Origin: Bacteroidota bacterium
GTDB taxonomy: Bacteria > Bacteroidota > Bacteroidia > Flavobacteriales > Flavobacteriaceae
NCBI GenBank assembly: GCA_023427845.1
Contig: JAEYZX010000055.1
Span: 1 to 46,891 of the forward strand
DNA: 46,891 bases
Direction of reading: 5' to 3'
Part shown: one piece after another, positions 1 to 7,372 of the stretch
Position numbering within the stretch: position 1 is the stretch's first letter
Layout of the letters: each line of letters opens with the position of its first letter
Notes under the pieces: generated by a model
What the model was told of the DNA's origin: nothing
Database searches by the model: none
Seen by the model: only the letters and a program-made list of their open reading frames with translations
Translations under genes and position numbers: made by a program

Positions 1-2
1 AG

Positions 3-788
3 GCCGGACTGACCTATACCTTGAATCAAAACAGCAACCTGTATTTCTCGTACGCCCGGGCAAACCGCGAGCCAAACCGCAGTGATTATGAAGCGGGAAG
101 TCCGCGGCCTGAAAAATTAAATGATTATGAGTTGGGGTGGCGTTACGGTACTACAAAAACAAAGCTCAACATCAACGGCTATTATATGAAATACAAAGAT
201 CAGTTGGTGTTGACCGGCGCTCTTGACGATGTTGGCGCCCCGGTACGCGAGAATAGCGGAAACAGCTACCGCCTCGGAGTCGAAATTGATGCTGCGATTG
301 TCATGATGGATAAATGGACATTGCGTCCAAACCTAACCATCAGTACAAATAAAAACGAAGATTTTGTTTTTGAACGCGACGGCGCGCTTCAGCAGCTTGG
401 AAATACGAATATTGCATTTTCGCCAGATGTGGTGTTTGGAAATGTGCTGACCTATATGCCGATCAGAAATTTACAGTTTTCGCTTCTGACGAAATTTGTA
501 AGCGAACAATATATGGGGAACATCGATTCGGAGCTGTCCAAGCTCGATGCGTACTCAGTATCCGACTTTAATTTCAGCTATGAAATCACACCGAAATCTG
601 TTTTCAAATCGATTGTAATCACGGGCTTGGTCAATAATATTTTCGACTTCGAATATGAATCCAATGGTTACTTTTATACCTACGATGACGATTGGTCTGC
701 GCCGGGATCGATTACAACTATTGAAGGCGCAGGATATTATCCCCAGGCGGGAACCAATTTCCTTTTGGGGCTTACATTGAAGTTTTGA
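3..788 (+). CDS. TonB-dependent receptor, C-terminal part (5' end outside window)
   Basis: The reading frame is open from the first bases of the window, so only about the last 260 residues of an outer-membrane receptor are present. The segment alternates aromatic and polar residues in beta-strand style (for example NLYFSYARANREPNRSDYE and KLNDYELGWRYG). It ends in LLGLTLKF, and a terminal Phe is typical of outer-membrane barrels inserted by the BAM complex. The strand pattern matches the last strands of TonB-dependent receptors, which import siderophores, vitamins or glycans using TonB energy. The substrate cannot be judged because the plug domain and TonB box are missing. A terminator hairpin follows about 20 bases after the stop. 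Confidence 0.85.
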   Translation, partial: AGLTYTLNQNSNLYFSYARANREPNRSDYEAGSPRPEKLNDYELGWRYGTTKTKLNINGYYMKYKDQLVLTGALDDVGAPVRENSGNSYRLGVEIDAAIVMMDKWTLRPNLTISTNKNEDFVFERDGALQQLGNTNIAFSPDVVFGNVLTYMPIRNLQFSLLTKFVSEQYMGNIDSELSKLDAYSVSDFNFSYEITPKSVFKSIVITGLVNNIFDFEYESNGYFYTYDDDWSAPGSITTIEGAGYYPQAGTNFLLGLTLKF

Positions 789-806
789 TTTTTTGTTTTA
801 GTTAGT

Positions 807-831
807 AAAGGCCTGGATGTGGGCCTTTTTT
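807..831 (+). terminator. Rho-independent terminator after the TonB receptor gene
   Basis: AAAGGCC (807-813) pairs with GGCCTTT (822-828) and a short T run follows. It lies 19 bases after the receptor stop and just overlaps the stop codon of the convergent lipoprotein gene. Confidence 0.75.
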
Positions 832-1243
832 AATTATAAACCTGGATGTTATCGCCGCTGACCCTGACGCGGTACGGCTTCATTCTGTAATGCTCGCCCT
901 CGGCAATCCCGGAATAGAAACTGTATGCGGAATCATCACATTGGCAAACGGCATTTATCCCCGATTGAACCATTGTCGAACAATCCGTAATTTCATGATT
1001 TGGGCATGCGGCGTCAAAAGCATTGTAACCGCTTCCGGTATTAAAAACATATACGCCCAGTACGCCGGCTTCACCAACATAAACCGCATTTCCGGGAAAC
1101 TTGAGCGCGTTGTAGGTAGGAAGATTGGTATTCAGATCGATCGAAAATCCGAGGTTGGGGATATAAGGGTTATTGTTGTTGAAACCTTCGTCATCACAAG
1201 CCCAGATCAATGGAAGCAATAACGCGAAAAAATATTTTTTCAT
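830..1243 (-). CDS. Lipoprotein with a Rieske-like domain and incomplete cluster ligands
   Basis: This 137-residue protein starts with a lipoprotein signal: MKKYFFALLLPLIWAC, with the lipidated Cys at residue 16. The rest resembles the small Rieske-type [2Fe-2S] fold. A first ligand-like loop is CPNH (80-83), a second is CQCDD (100-104), and a Tyr-rich strand YSFYSG plus a C-terminal VYN strand follow, as in ferredoxin-like Rieske proteins. A true Rieske site needs C-x-H and C-x-x-H. Here the first loop has one extra residue and the second lacks the His, so cluster binding is doubtful or altered. Small lipoproteins of this type are common in Flavobacteriaceae, but I know no established function. 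It is a single gene convergent with the receptor gene. Confidence 0.7.
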   Translation of the reverse strand: MKKYFFALLLPLIWACDDEGFNNNNPYIPNLGFSIDLNTNLPTYNALKFPGNAVYVGEAGVLGVYVFNTGSGYNAFDAACPNHEITDCSTMVQSGINAVCQCDDSAYSFYSGIAEGEHYRMKPYRVRVSGDNIQVYN

Positions 1244-1269
1244 TTTAAAAAATTAAAAGATGCGGTGAA

Positions 1270-1277
1270 CAAATTTA
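1270..1277 (-). promoter_or_regulatory. Possible -7 box for the Rieske-like lipoprotein gene
   Basis: The minus strand reads TAAATTTG, a full match to the Bacteroidota -7 element TAnnTTTG, 27 bases upstream of the ATG at 1243. No good -33 TTTG is seen at the usual distance. Confidence 0.45.
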
Positions 1278-1338
1278 AATTATTTAACTTTGGGAATTCT
1301 ATGATTAACATATAATTATAGGCAGTAAAATTTATTAC

Positions 1339-1346
1339 TATCTTTG
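1339..1346 (+). promoter_or_regulatory. -7 promoter box in the greA leader
   Basis: TATCTTTG matches TAnnTTTG. Transcription would start near 1351-1353, immediately before the hairpin at 1354-1378. A clear -33 element is not visible. A second match, TAACTTTG, lies at 1285-1292. Confidence 0.5.
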
Positions 1347-1353
1347 AGACAAG

Positions 1354-1378
1354 AAATCCCGTCGAGATGGGATTTTTT
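1354..1378 (+). terminator. Terminator-like hairpin in the greA leader (possible attenuator)
   Basis: AAATCCCGT (1354-1362) pairs with ATGGGATTT (1367-1375) around a CGAG tetraloop, with one G-U pair, and T residues continue to 1378. The structure sits between a -7 box and greA, so it would end most transcripts from that promoter unless read through. It could also be a terminator for a very short RNA. Confidence 0.6.
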
Positions 1379-1468
1379 CTATTTATATATCCTAATTGGC
1401 TACTTGATTTGGCTGGATTGGGATATTTATGTTTAGGAAAATGAAAGAGATTTAAAATCGTAAAATTT

Positions 1469-1945
1469 ATGAGTGCAATATCGTACTACACAGCAGAAGG
1501 TTTAAAAAAATTAAGGGAAGAACTTGATCAACTCAAAAATATAGAGCGCCCAAAAGCTTCACAGGCAATTGCCGAAGCGCGTGATAAAGGGGATTTGTCT
1601 GAAAATGCCGAATATGACGCTGCAAAAGAAGCACAAGGCCTTCTAGAAATGCGTATAGCCAAACTTGAAGAAGTCCATGCAAATGCGCGATTAATCGACG
1701 AGTCACAACTTGATGATTCAAAAGCCCTGGTTCTGTCTAATGTCAAAATCAAAAATCAGGCGAATGGACAGGAAATGAAATATACATTGGTCGCCGAAAG
1801 CGAAGCCGATTTAAAAACGGGTAAAATTTCGGTCACATCTCCGATAGGCAAAGGCCTATTAGGAAAATCGGTTGGCGAAGTCGCCGAAATCACAGTGCCA
1901 AATGGCGTCCTTAAGTTTGAAATCCTCGAAATTACCCGCGATTAA
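1469..1945 (+). CDS. greA: Transcription elongation factor GreA
   Basis: This 158-residue protein has the full length and layout of GreA. The N-terminal coiled coil carries the tip motif ARDKGDLSENAEYDAAKEAQ, whose Asp and Glu hold the catalytic Mg2+ in the RNA polymerase secondary channel. The C-terminal FKBP-like domain carries SPIGKGLLGKSVGEVAEI. GreA rescues backtracked polymerase by stimulating cleavage of the transcript 3' end. The ATG at 1469 gives the canonical N terminus and no Shine-Dalgarno sequence is present. A HIT-family gene starts 10 bases after the stop, so the two are probably co-transcribed. The leader holds a promoter box followed by a terminator-like hairpin (1339-1378). 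Confidence 0.97.
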   Translation: MSAISYYTAEGLKKLREELDQLKNIERPKASQAIAEARDKGDLSENAEYDAAKEAQGLLEMRIAKLEEVHANARLIDESQLDDSKALVLSNVKIKNQANGQEMKYTLVAESEADLKTGKISVTSPIGKGLLGKSVGEVAEITVPNGVLKFEILEITRD

Positions 1946-1955
1946 TATCTTATAA

Positions 1956-2345
1956 ATGAGTTCGATTTTTACCAAAATAATCAACGGCGAAATAACGGCA
2001 TACAAAATAGCCGAGGACGACGATTTTCTCGCATTCCTCGATGTAAATCCGAATGCGAAAGGCCATACGTTATGCATTCCGAAAAAGGAAATCGACAAAA
2101 TTTTCGATATCGACGAACCGTTATATGTCGGGCTGATGAAATTCAGTAGAAAAATCGCGATCGCACTTGAAAAAACGGTTGCATGCAAACGCGTCGGAAT
2201 GGCGGTCGTCGGACTCGAAGTCCCGCATGCGCACGTGCATCTGATTCCGTTGAACGATATGGATGAGATGCGGTTTCAGAAAAAGGTCAAAATGGAAAAA
2301 GAGGACTTTGAGGCACTTGCCGCTGCAATCCGGAGCAATCTTTGA
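1956..2345 (+). CDS. HIT-family nucleotide hydrolase (Hint-like)
   Basis: This 129-residue histidine-triad protein has the active-site motif HAHVHL near residues 91-96. It also has the N-terminal signature of the branch, SIFTKIINGEITAYKI, with LDVNPNAKGHTL further on. Such enzymes hydrolyse the phosphoramidate bond of AMP-lysine and related nucleotides in the cytoplasm; the physiological substrate is usually unknown. It follows greA by 10 bases and is likely in the same transcript. It ends 25 bases before the convergent sensor kinase gene. The assignment to the family is firm, the substrate is not. Confidence 0.93.
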   Translation: MSSIFTKIINGEITAYKIAEDDDFLAFLDVNPNAKGHTLCIPKKEIDKIFDIDEPLYVGLMKFSRKIAIALEKTVACKRVGMAVVGLEVPHAHVHLIPLNDMDEMRFQKKVKMEKEDFEALAAAIRSNL

Positions 2346-2370
2346 GGTGTGGTCTGAAGATTTGTGATCG

Positions 2371-3537
2371 TCACGGCTTCACTTTCAAATTTTCAAATTT
2401 TTTAAAACAAGCCTGCATCACAGTTCCTTTTCCGACTTCCGAGCTTAAAACTTTTATTTTTCCCTTGTGGTATTCCTCAACAATTCGTTTTGTTAGCGAC
2501 AACCCAAGGCCCCAACCGCGTTTCTTGGTGGTGTAGCCCGGCTCGAAAACCTGTTTGAACTGGTTTTTCGGAATTCCTTTTCCCGAATCGCAAATATTGA
2601 CTTTTACCTGTTTTGCGTCTTCCTCGATCCTTATTTCAAGCCGGCCGCGGCCACGCATCGCATCAATTGCGTTTTTTACGAGGTTTTCGATGGTCCAACT
2701 GTGCAACACAGGATTAAGCAAAACTATGATTTCTTTTTCGGGTGCGTGAAACGTAAAATCAATATTGCTCGAAAACCGCGATTTGAGATATTCGTACGAA
2801 TGCTTTGTTTCTTCAACAATATCGCGTTTCTCCAAAACGGGTTCGGATCCGATTTTTGAAAACCGGTCTGTGATGCGCTGGAGCCTGGTGATATCTTTTT
2901 CGATTTCGGTAACCGTGACCTCATCAACATTGTCGGCTTTCATGATTTCAAGCCAGCCAATCAAAGACGACAGGGGCGTGCCGATCTGATGCGCTGTTTC
3001 CTTGGCCATCCCCGCCCATAATTTATTCTGGGTGGCCATTTTTGTGCTTCGGTAAAAATTATATACCACAGCGCCAAACAAAACGATGATCATCAGTAGC
3101 GCAATCGGGTAATATTTCAATTTGTTAAGCAACGACGAATTCCCATAATACAGGTATTGGAATTTTCCGGGAACATATTCAATAACGATTGCCTCGTTTT
3201 CCTTTTTGAGCTTGTCAAGGAATACGCGCGATTTCACGCGGTCGTTCACGATTTCATCATCAATGTTGGTCGTGTTGATGATGCTGTCGTTCTCGGTCAC
3301 CATGATCGGGATCGTGGTATTGTTGCTGAAAATTTTGAGCAGCAGTTCGATATCGGTGTTCTCATCCGAATTTATTAGCGATTTCTGTGCCGACGCCCAA
3401 AGCTCCATCTTGATCCGTTCTTCAGTCTTGAAAATCTGGAAAAAGCTGTAGGTATTCCACAGAATCAATGTGACAATGACAAACGATGCAACAATTATGA
3501 TCCATCTGGTCCTTGTCCGCCTTTCGGAAAACTGCAT
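2371..3537 (-). CDS. Sensor histidine kinase, membrane-bound
   Basis: The protein has 388 residues. A transmembrane helix (about 12-33) and a second one (about 143-162) flank an extracytoplasmic sensor region of roughly 110 residues. The kinase core follows: the phospho-acceptor motif AHQIGTPLSSL with His183, the N box ENLVKNAIDAM (284-294), the G1 box DSGKGIP (317-323) and the G2 box GWGLGLSLTKRIVEEY from residue 341. The H-box form HQIGTPLSSL is typical of a Bacteroidota kinase group that lacks a HAMP domain. No response-regulator gene lies next to it, so its partner is encoded elsewhere. The signal is unknown. It is convergent with greA-HIT. Confidence 0.92.
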   Translation of the reverse strand: MQFSERRTRTRWIIIVASFVIVTLILWNTYSFFQIFKTEERIKMELWASAQKSLINSDENTDIELLLKIFSNNTTIPIMVTENDSIINTTNIDDEIVNDRVKSRVFLDKLKKENEAIVIEYVPGKFQYLYYGNSSLLNKLKYYPIALLMIIVLFGAVVYNFYRSTKMATQNKLWAGMAKETAHQIGTPLSSLIGWLEIMKADNVDEVTVTEIEKDITRLQRITDRFSKIGSEPVLEKRDIVEETKHSYEYLKSRFSSNIDFTFHAPEKEIIVLLNPVLHSWTIENLVKNAIDAMRGRGRLEIRIEEDAKQVKVNICDSGKGIPKNQFKQVFEPGYTTKKRGWGLGLSLTKRIVEEYHKGKIKVLSSEVGKGTVMQACFKKFENLKVKP

Positions 3538-3668
3538 AAAATAATTTTTGATAAATATAGCGATTTCAGAATTAGCTTCGCCGTTCGTGCTTTGCGGTTA
3601 AGTCTGGCGGTCGTGTCCTTTTTTCACCCGGCCGGATTTTATTTGAAGCTTAATCCCGCTCTTCGCTA

Positions 3669-3702
3669 TTATCTGCCAGCTGCTGTCGCTGCTGTCAGGA
3701 TA
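3669..3702 (+). repeat. Intergenic imperfect palindrome, copy 1 (TTATCT...AGGAT type)
   Basis: TTATCT (3669-3674) leads into an imperfect inverted repeat, CTGCCAGCTGC (3673-3683) against GCTGCTGTCAG (3688-3698), and ends in AGGATA (3697-3702). The surrounding 3590-3722 is richer in G+C than neighbouring intergenic DNA. A second element of the same plan lies at 41093-41146. Open frames here are not genes. Confidence 0.5.
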
Positions 3703-3733
3703 GCCGCTACGCTGTTCGTAACTCCTGAAACTT

Positions 3734-3768
3734 TTTGGGTAAAACCGGCTGCACAATTGCTATTTTTG
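3734..3768 (+). promoter_or_regulatory. Promoter of the flavin reductase gene
   Basis: The -7 box TATTTTTG (3761-3768) matches TAnnTTTG. A TTTG at 3734-3737 is 23 bases upstream, a little far for a -33 box. The predicted start of transcription, near 3774, favours the ATG at 3783 over any start further upstream. Confidence 0.55.
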
Positions 3769-3782
3769 TACAAATTGACAGT

Positions 3783-4664
3783 ATGATCAGTATTGCGCCA
3801 AAAGACCTATCACCGGTTAAATTACAAGGATATTTGCAAGGGGCCGTCGGTCCGCGACCTATCGCATTCGCAAGCACCGTCGATAAGAACAACGTTCCAA
3901 ATTTATCGCCGTTCAGTTTCTTCAACGTATTCAGTTCAAACCCGCCGATATTGATATTCTCACCCGCAAGGCGCGTCCGGGACAATACCGTCAAACACAC
4001 ATTGTTGAACGCCGAAGCTACTGGCCAGGTCGTCATAAATGTCGTTAATTTCGACATTGTGCAGCAGGCTTCACTGTCAAGCACAGAATACCCCGATGGC
4101 GTGAACGAATTCATCAAAGCCGGACTAACGGCAATTCCGTCCGATATCGTTAAACCTTATCGTGTGGCCGAATCGCCCGTGCAATTCGAATGTAAGGTCA
4201 ACGAAATCATAAGCCTCGGAACTGAAGGCGGCGCCGGGAACCTGATAATCTGCGAAGTCGTCAAAATACATATCAACGAAGAAATCCTCGACGCTGATGG
4301 CGCAATCGACCAGCATAAAATTGATTTGGTGTCACGCATGGGAGGGAATTGGTATTCACGTTCGAACATGGGAATGTTTGAAGTCCCAAAACCATTGACA
4401 ACATTGGGCATAGGCGTTGATCAGATACCTGAACCTATCCGGACAAGCCAGGTGTTTAACGGGAACGATCTTGGTATGCTGGGCAACATAGAAGCCTTGC
4501 CAACCAGCGAGGAAGTCGCTATATTTGTGAATCAGAACTTCAATGTAAAAGCTGTGTTAAGTGCCGATGATGTTTTGAAGCAGCACGAACTGGCAAAGGA
4601 ATATTTACATAACGGGGATGTGCTTTCCGCCTGGAAGGTGTTATTAGCCACACGGATTAAATAA
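3783..4664 (+). CDS. Flavin reductase family protein (FMN-binding split barrel)
   Basis: This 293-residue protein belongs to the flavin reductase-like, FMN-binding family. Typical segments are GAVGPRPIAFASTVD, NLSPFSFFNVFSSNPPI and RDNTVKHTLLN near the N terminus, which form the FMN-binding split barrel. Members use NAD(P)H to reduce flavin, or act as FMN-dependent oxidoreductases; the partner here is unknown. About 100 residues after the barrel are less typical and may form a helical tail. The ATG at 3783 is chosen because the promoter's -7 box lies at 3761-3768 and because the family motif starts soon after (SIAPKDLSPVKLQ). The DUF3127 gene follows by 18 bases and may share the transcript. 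Confidence 0.88.
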   Translation: MISIAPKDLSPVKLQGYLQGAVGPRPIAFASTVDKNNVPNLSPFSFFNVFSSNPPILIFSPARRVRDNTVKHTLLNAEATGQVVINVVNFDIVQQASLSSTEYPDGVNEFIKAGLTAIPSDIVKPYRVAESPVQFECKVNEIISLGTEGGAGNLIICEVVKIHINEEILDADGAIDQHKIDLVSRMGGNWYSRSNMGMFEVPKPLTTLGIGVDQIPEPIRTSQVFNGNDLGMLGNIEALPTSEEVAIFVNQNFNVKAVLSADDVLKQHELAKEYLHNGDVLSAWKVLLATRIK

Positions 4665-4682
4665 TTATTAAAAAGAACGAAG

Positions 4683-5063
4683 ATGGAAGTTACAGGAAAA
4701 ATCAAGGTTATCAACCCGGAACAGCAGGTTAGTGCCACATTTAAAAAACGGGAATTGGTGGTGACGACAGAAGAGCAGTATCCGCAGCACATCATGATCG
4801 AGTTTACTCAGGATAAATGCGATTTATTGAACAACTATAGGCCTGGTGAAGCCGTAAAGGTATCAATCAACCTGCGCGGTCGTGAATGGATAAACCCACA
4901 AGGGGAATCTAAATATTTTAACAGCATCCAGGGATGGAGAATCGAAAAGCTACAGGCTGAAGCACCAATGCAGCATTCGCAACAACCTCCGCTTCCTGCA
5001 TCGCAGACATTCGAACCCGCGTCGAACTTCAATGAGGAAGACCACGACGATTTGCCGTTCTAG
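4683..5063 (+). CDS. DUF3127 protein with an SSB-like acidic C-terminal tip
   Basis: The first 90 or so of its 126 residues match the DUF3127 family, which is widespread in Bacteroidota and has an OB-fold-like pattern. Visible segments are MEVTGKIKVI, FKKRELVVTTEEQYPQHI and VSINLRGREWINPQGE. A Gln/Pro-rich linker follows (about 94-110). The protein then ends in EEDHDDLPF. This acidic tip with a final Pro-Phe is what single-stranded DNA-binding protein uses to recruit repair and replication proteins. A nucleic-acid role is therefore plausible but inferred. It is 18 bases downstream of the flavin reductase gene and is followed by a hairpin repeat. Confidence 0.85.
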   Translation: MEVTGKIKVINPEQQVSATFKKRELVVTTEEQYPQHIMIEFTQDKCDLLNNYRPGEAVKVSINLRGREWINPQGESKYFNSIQGWRIEKLQAEAPMQHSQQPPLPASQTFEPASNFNEEDHDDLPF

Positions 5064-5084
5064 AAAAACCTAACAATTTTTTAA

Positions 5085-5141
5085 GCCACGAATTACACTT
5101 TTACACGAATTGATTTTGTAAAAATTAGTGAAATTCGTGGC
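5085..5141. repeat. CACGAATT inverted repeat, copy 1
   Basis: GCCACGAATT (5085-5094) pairs with AATTCGTGGC (5132-5141), with more partly complementary bases inside. A related hairpin lies at 12049-12085. Both copies sit just downstream of a gene and could act as terminators or mRNA 3'-end stabilisers, although no strong T run follows. Confidence 0.7.
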
Positions 5142-5164
5142 TTTTCTTTCGTTCACCGGCGTCT

Positions 5165-5821
5165 ATGTATCTATTGACCCACAAGCTTTATTTCCCGCCC
5201 GTCGAAACCGCAAGTGATGAAGGAATCATTGCCATTGGTGGCGATCTTTCTGCTGAGCGCCTGCTTTTAGCGTACCGTTCCGGAATTTTTCCGTGGTTCA
5301 ACGACGGTGAGCCCATCATCTGGTGGTCGCCCGATCCCCGGATGGTGCTCTTCCCGGCAGAATATGCAATTTCCAAAAGTCTTCGGAATATATTAAACCG
5401 AAATATTTTTACGGTGACATTCAATCAGGATTTTGGCGGAGTCATCCAAAATTGCAGGAACATTAAACGCGAAGGGCAAAGCGGTACCTGGATTAGCAGC
5501 GAAATGATCGATGCCTATTGTGGTTTGCATGAATTAGGTTATGCGAAATCGGTAGAGGTTTGGCAAGGTGGTGCGCTTGTGGGCGGATTATATGGCGTTG
5601 ATCTTGGAAATGTTTTCTGTGGGGAAAGCATGTTCTCAAAAGTTTCAAACGCATCAAAAGTAGCTTTCACAGCCCTTGTCCAACAACTTAAATCAAACAA
5701 CTATTCGCTGTTGGACTGTCAGATTTACAACGAACATCTTGCGCTATTGGGTGCGGTTGAGATTCCGCGTGCCCGCTTTATGAAAATCCTCGAGGCGGAA
5801 TCGGCTGATAGATCAAGCTGA
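5165..5821 (+). CDS. aat: Leucyl/phenylalanyl-tRNA--protein transferase
   Basis: This 218-residue enzyme has the normal Aat length. It transfers Leu or Phe from aminoacyl-tRNA to proteins with an N-terminal Arg or Lys, marking them for ClpS/ClpAP-type N-degron turnover. Conserved segments are FPPVETASDEGIIAIGGDL, YRSGIFPWFNDGEPIIWWSP, the DPRMVL motif, GTWISSEMIDAY, SVEVWQGGALVGGLYGV, FCGESMFSKVSNASKVA and a C-terminal LLDCQIYNEHLALLGA. The last codons overlap the 3' end of the convergent tag gene by 9 bases. No Shine-Dalgarno sequence precedes the ATG. Confidence 0.96.
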   Translation: MYLLTHKLYFPPVETASDEGIIAIGGDLSAERLLLAYRSGIFPWFNDGEPIIWWSPDPRMVLFPAEYAISKSLRNILNRNIFTVTFNQDFGGVIQNCRNIKREGQSGTWISSEMIDAYCGLHELGYAKSVEVWQGGALVGGLYGVDLGNVFCGESMFSKVSNASKVAFTALVQQLKSNNYSLLDCQIYNEHLALLGAVEIPRARFMKILEAESADRSS

Positions 5822-6391
5822 TTTCCAGCAATCGGCTATGTGGTCGTTAACCATTCCGGTTGCCTGCATGTGTGCGTAGATAACGGTTGATCCGACGAAT
5901 TTGAAGCCGCGTTTTTTGAGGTCTTTGCTGATGGCGTCTGATAGAGGTGTTGTTGCAGGAATATCCGACATTGTTTTGACGTCGTTGCGGATAGGTGTAC
6001 CGCCGGTGAATTTCCAGATGTAATTGCTGAAAGTGCCAAATTCGTCCTGGACTTTCATGAATGCCTGCGCGTTTGAAACCGCGGCACGGATTTTTAACTG
6101 GTTGCGGATAATTCCGGCGTCGTTCATTAGTTCGCCGATTTTTTGCTCGTCGTATTTTGCGACATTTTTATAGTCGAAATTGTCGAATGCCATGCGGAAA
6201 TTCTCTCGTTTTCGAAGGATTGTAATCCAGCTAAGTCCGGCCTGAAAAGTTTCAAGAATCAGGAATTCAAAAAGTTTTTGATCGTCATAAACCGGACGTC
6301 CCCATTCCTCGTCATGGTATTTTTCGTATAACGGATCACCGACGCACCATTTACATCGAATCTTATCGTCGGTTTGGGTATTGGGCGTCAA
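5813..6391 (-). CDS. tag: DNA-3-methyladenine glycosylase I (start codon uncertain)
   Basis: Tag removes 3-methyladenine from alkylated DNA. The core from KIRCKWCVGDPLYEKYHDEEWG to the C terminus matches Tag: FQAGLSWITILRKRENFR contains the base-pocket Trp, and YAHMQATGMVNDH near the end carries a zinc-binding His. The Cys pair of the N-terminal RCKWC supplies the other zinc ligands. The frame is open upstream to 6517, but that first possible start (a TTG) lies inside a promoter -7 box (6515-6522). The extra 42 residues do not resemble the family. A TTG at 6391 gives 192 residues, near the usual 187; a GTG at 6457 is an alternative. The gene overlaps the end of aat. Confidence 0.9.
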   Translation of the reverse strand: MTPNTQTDDKIRCKWCVGDPLYEKYHDEEWGRPVYDDQKLFEFLILETFQAGLSWITILRKRENFRMAFDNFDYKNVAKYDEQKIGELMNDAGIIRNQLKIRAAVSNAQAFMKVQDEFGTFSNYIWKFTGGTPIRNDVKTMSDIPATTPLSDAISKDLKKRGFKFVGSTVIYAHMQATGMVNDHIADCWKSA

Positions 6392-6514
6392 AATATAGTT
6401 GTGGGAATAATGAATAGCGAACCGTACGTATTGATACGGATGTGAGAATGTAAGCACGTTATGACCGGTTCCTGTAACATGAAGCAACGATAGTGGTAAG
6501 TTGTCTGGAGCGTT

Positions 6515-6522
6515 CAAATATA
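6515..6522 (-). promoter_or_regulatory. -7 box upstream of tag
   Basis: The minus strand reads TATATTTG, a full match to TAnnTTTG. Transcription would begin near 6509, inside the open frame that continues upstream of tag, which argues for a later start codon. No convincing -33 element is visible. Confidence 0.5.
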
Positions 6523-6686
6523 ACTATTTGTGGTAACAGACCGCGAGGGGCAATGTTAAAATTCGCGATTTTAAATATAAGGTTTAATTTTTTGATTCCG
6601 CATCCAGATTCAGATAGCTGCGATTAATATGGGAGATTGTAAATTATAGTAGCGTAATATTTTTGCGTGAATATTGTTATTAAACT

Positions 6687-6715
6687 AAAAAAGCCTCGTA
6701 AGTACGAAGCTTTTT
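6687..6715. terminator. Terminator after the DUF6705 gene
   Basis: AAAAAAGC, a one-base mismatch, then TCGTA pair with TACGA and GCTTTTT around a 2-base AG gap (the loop probably opens further). A-rich and T-rich flanks would support termination in both directions. It lies 20 bases past the stop of the DUF6705 gene. Nothing else recognisable is seen in 6523-6734. Confidence 0.75.
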
Positions 6716-6734
6716 AGAATTATTTATTATACTG

Positions 6735-7361
6735 CTACGGAACACGTGTCAAGATATAAGTGCCAAATGGTACATTAAAACCAGTATAAGCAGGAGGTTC
6801 ATTCTCAAGACTAATAATATTACCTTTTTGTCGAAGCGTCGCTTTGATTTTCTGAACATTTCCATCATCCATCCGTCTTAATTCCAATTCGCCCCATAAT
6901 CCATTATCCGAGCTTCTAGTAGGATCGGAAAAGATTAATGCCACTCTTTTCTCAAACAAACAATCATCACAAACAGGAAAATTATCATGCGCCAAAATTA
7001 TATTTCCATTGATATTATGAGAATACAAGTCTGCTGGAGGGTTCGAAATTAAATTTAATGTATTTATTTTCAGAATCCCATTTTCTATGTACTTGTACTC
7101 ACCAATCAACATATCTTCATAAATGTTGTTTAACGTATTATAATAGAGTGTTTTTTTCTCGATTATTAATTCCAACTCAGTAGCGCCATTGATAATGCGC
7201 CATGTTCCAACAAACTGATCCAAATTACCATCTACATCTTTATAATACGCGCCTGGAATAGTTGTGGATTGGTTAGTGGTTAAAGGAATAATAGGCGATT
7301 GCGAAAATGCGGTCGCTGATAGAAGCGAGAATAATATTCCTAGTAAATTAAAGTTTTTCAT
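6735..7361 (-). CDS. DUF6705 family exported protein
   Basis: The protein has 208 residues from the ATG at 7361, which gives a clean signal peptide (MKNFNLLGILFSLLSATAFS). The mature part carries the pattern IPGAYYKDVDGNLDQFVGTW, then an EYKYIENG strand and a C-terminal GTYILTRV. This matches DUF6705, a family I know mainly from Flavobacteriia and with no assigned function. The fold looks like a lipocalin-type beta barrel (GTW near the N terminus and repeated strands), but that is inference. A longer start at 7382 would overlap the upstream gene and spoil the signal peptide. It follows the interrupted JAMM gene by 11 bases, so the two form an operon. The cassette is AT-richer than its surroundings. 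Confidence 0.78.
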   Translation of the reverse strand: MKNFNLLGILFSLLSATAFSQSPIIPLTTNQSTTIPGAYYKDVDGNLDQFVGTWRIINGATELELIIEKKTLYYNTLNNIYEDMLIGEYKYIENGILKINTLNLISNPPADLYSHNINGNIILAHDNFPVCDDCLFEKRVALIFSDPTRSSDNGLWGELELRRMDDGNVQKIKATLRQKGNIISLENEPPAYTGFNVPFGTYILTRVP

Positions 7362-7372
7362 TCTTTTGAGTT

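Noticed and set aside
3592..3786. Small protein in the spacer before the flavin reductase gene
   Set aside because: It lies across an intergenic repeat and the promoter, has an atypical composition and no recognisable start context.
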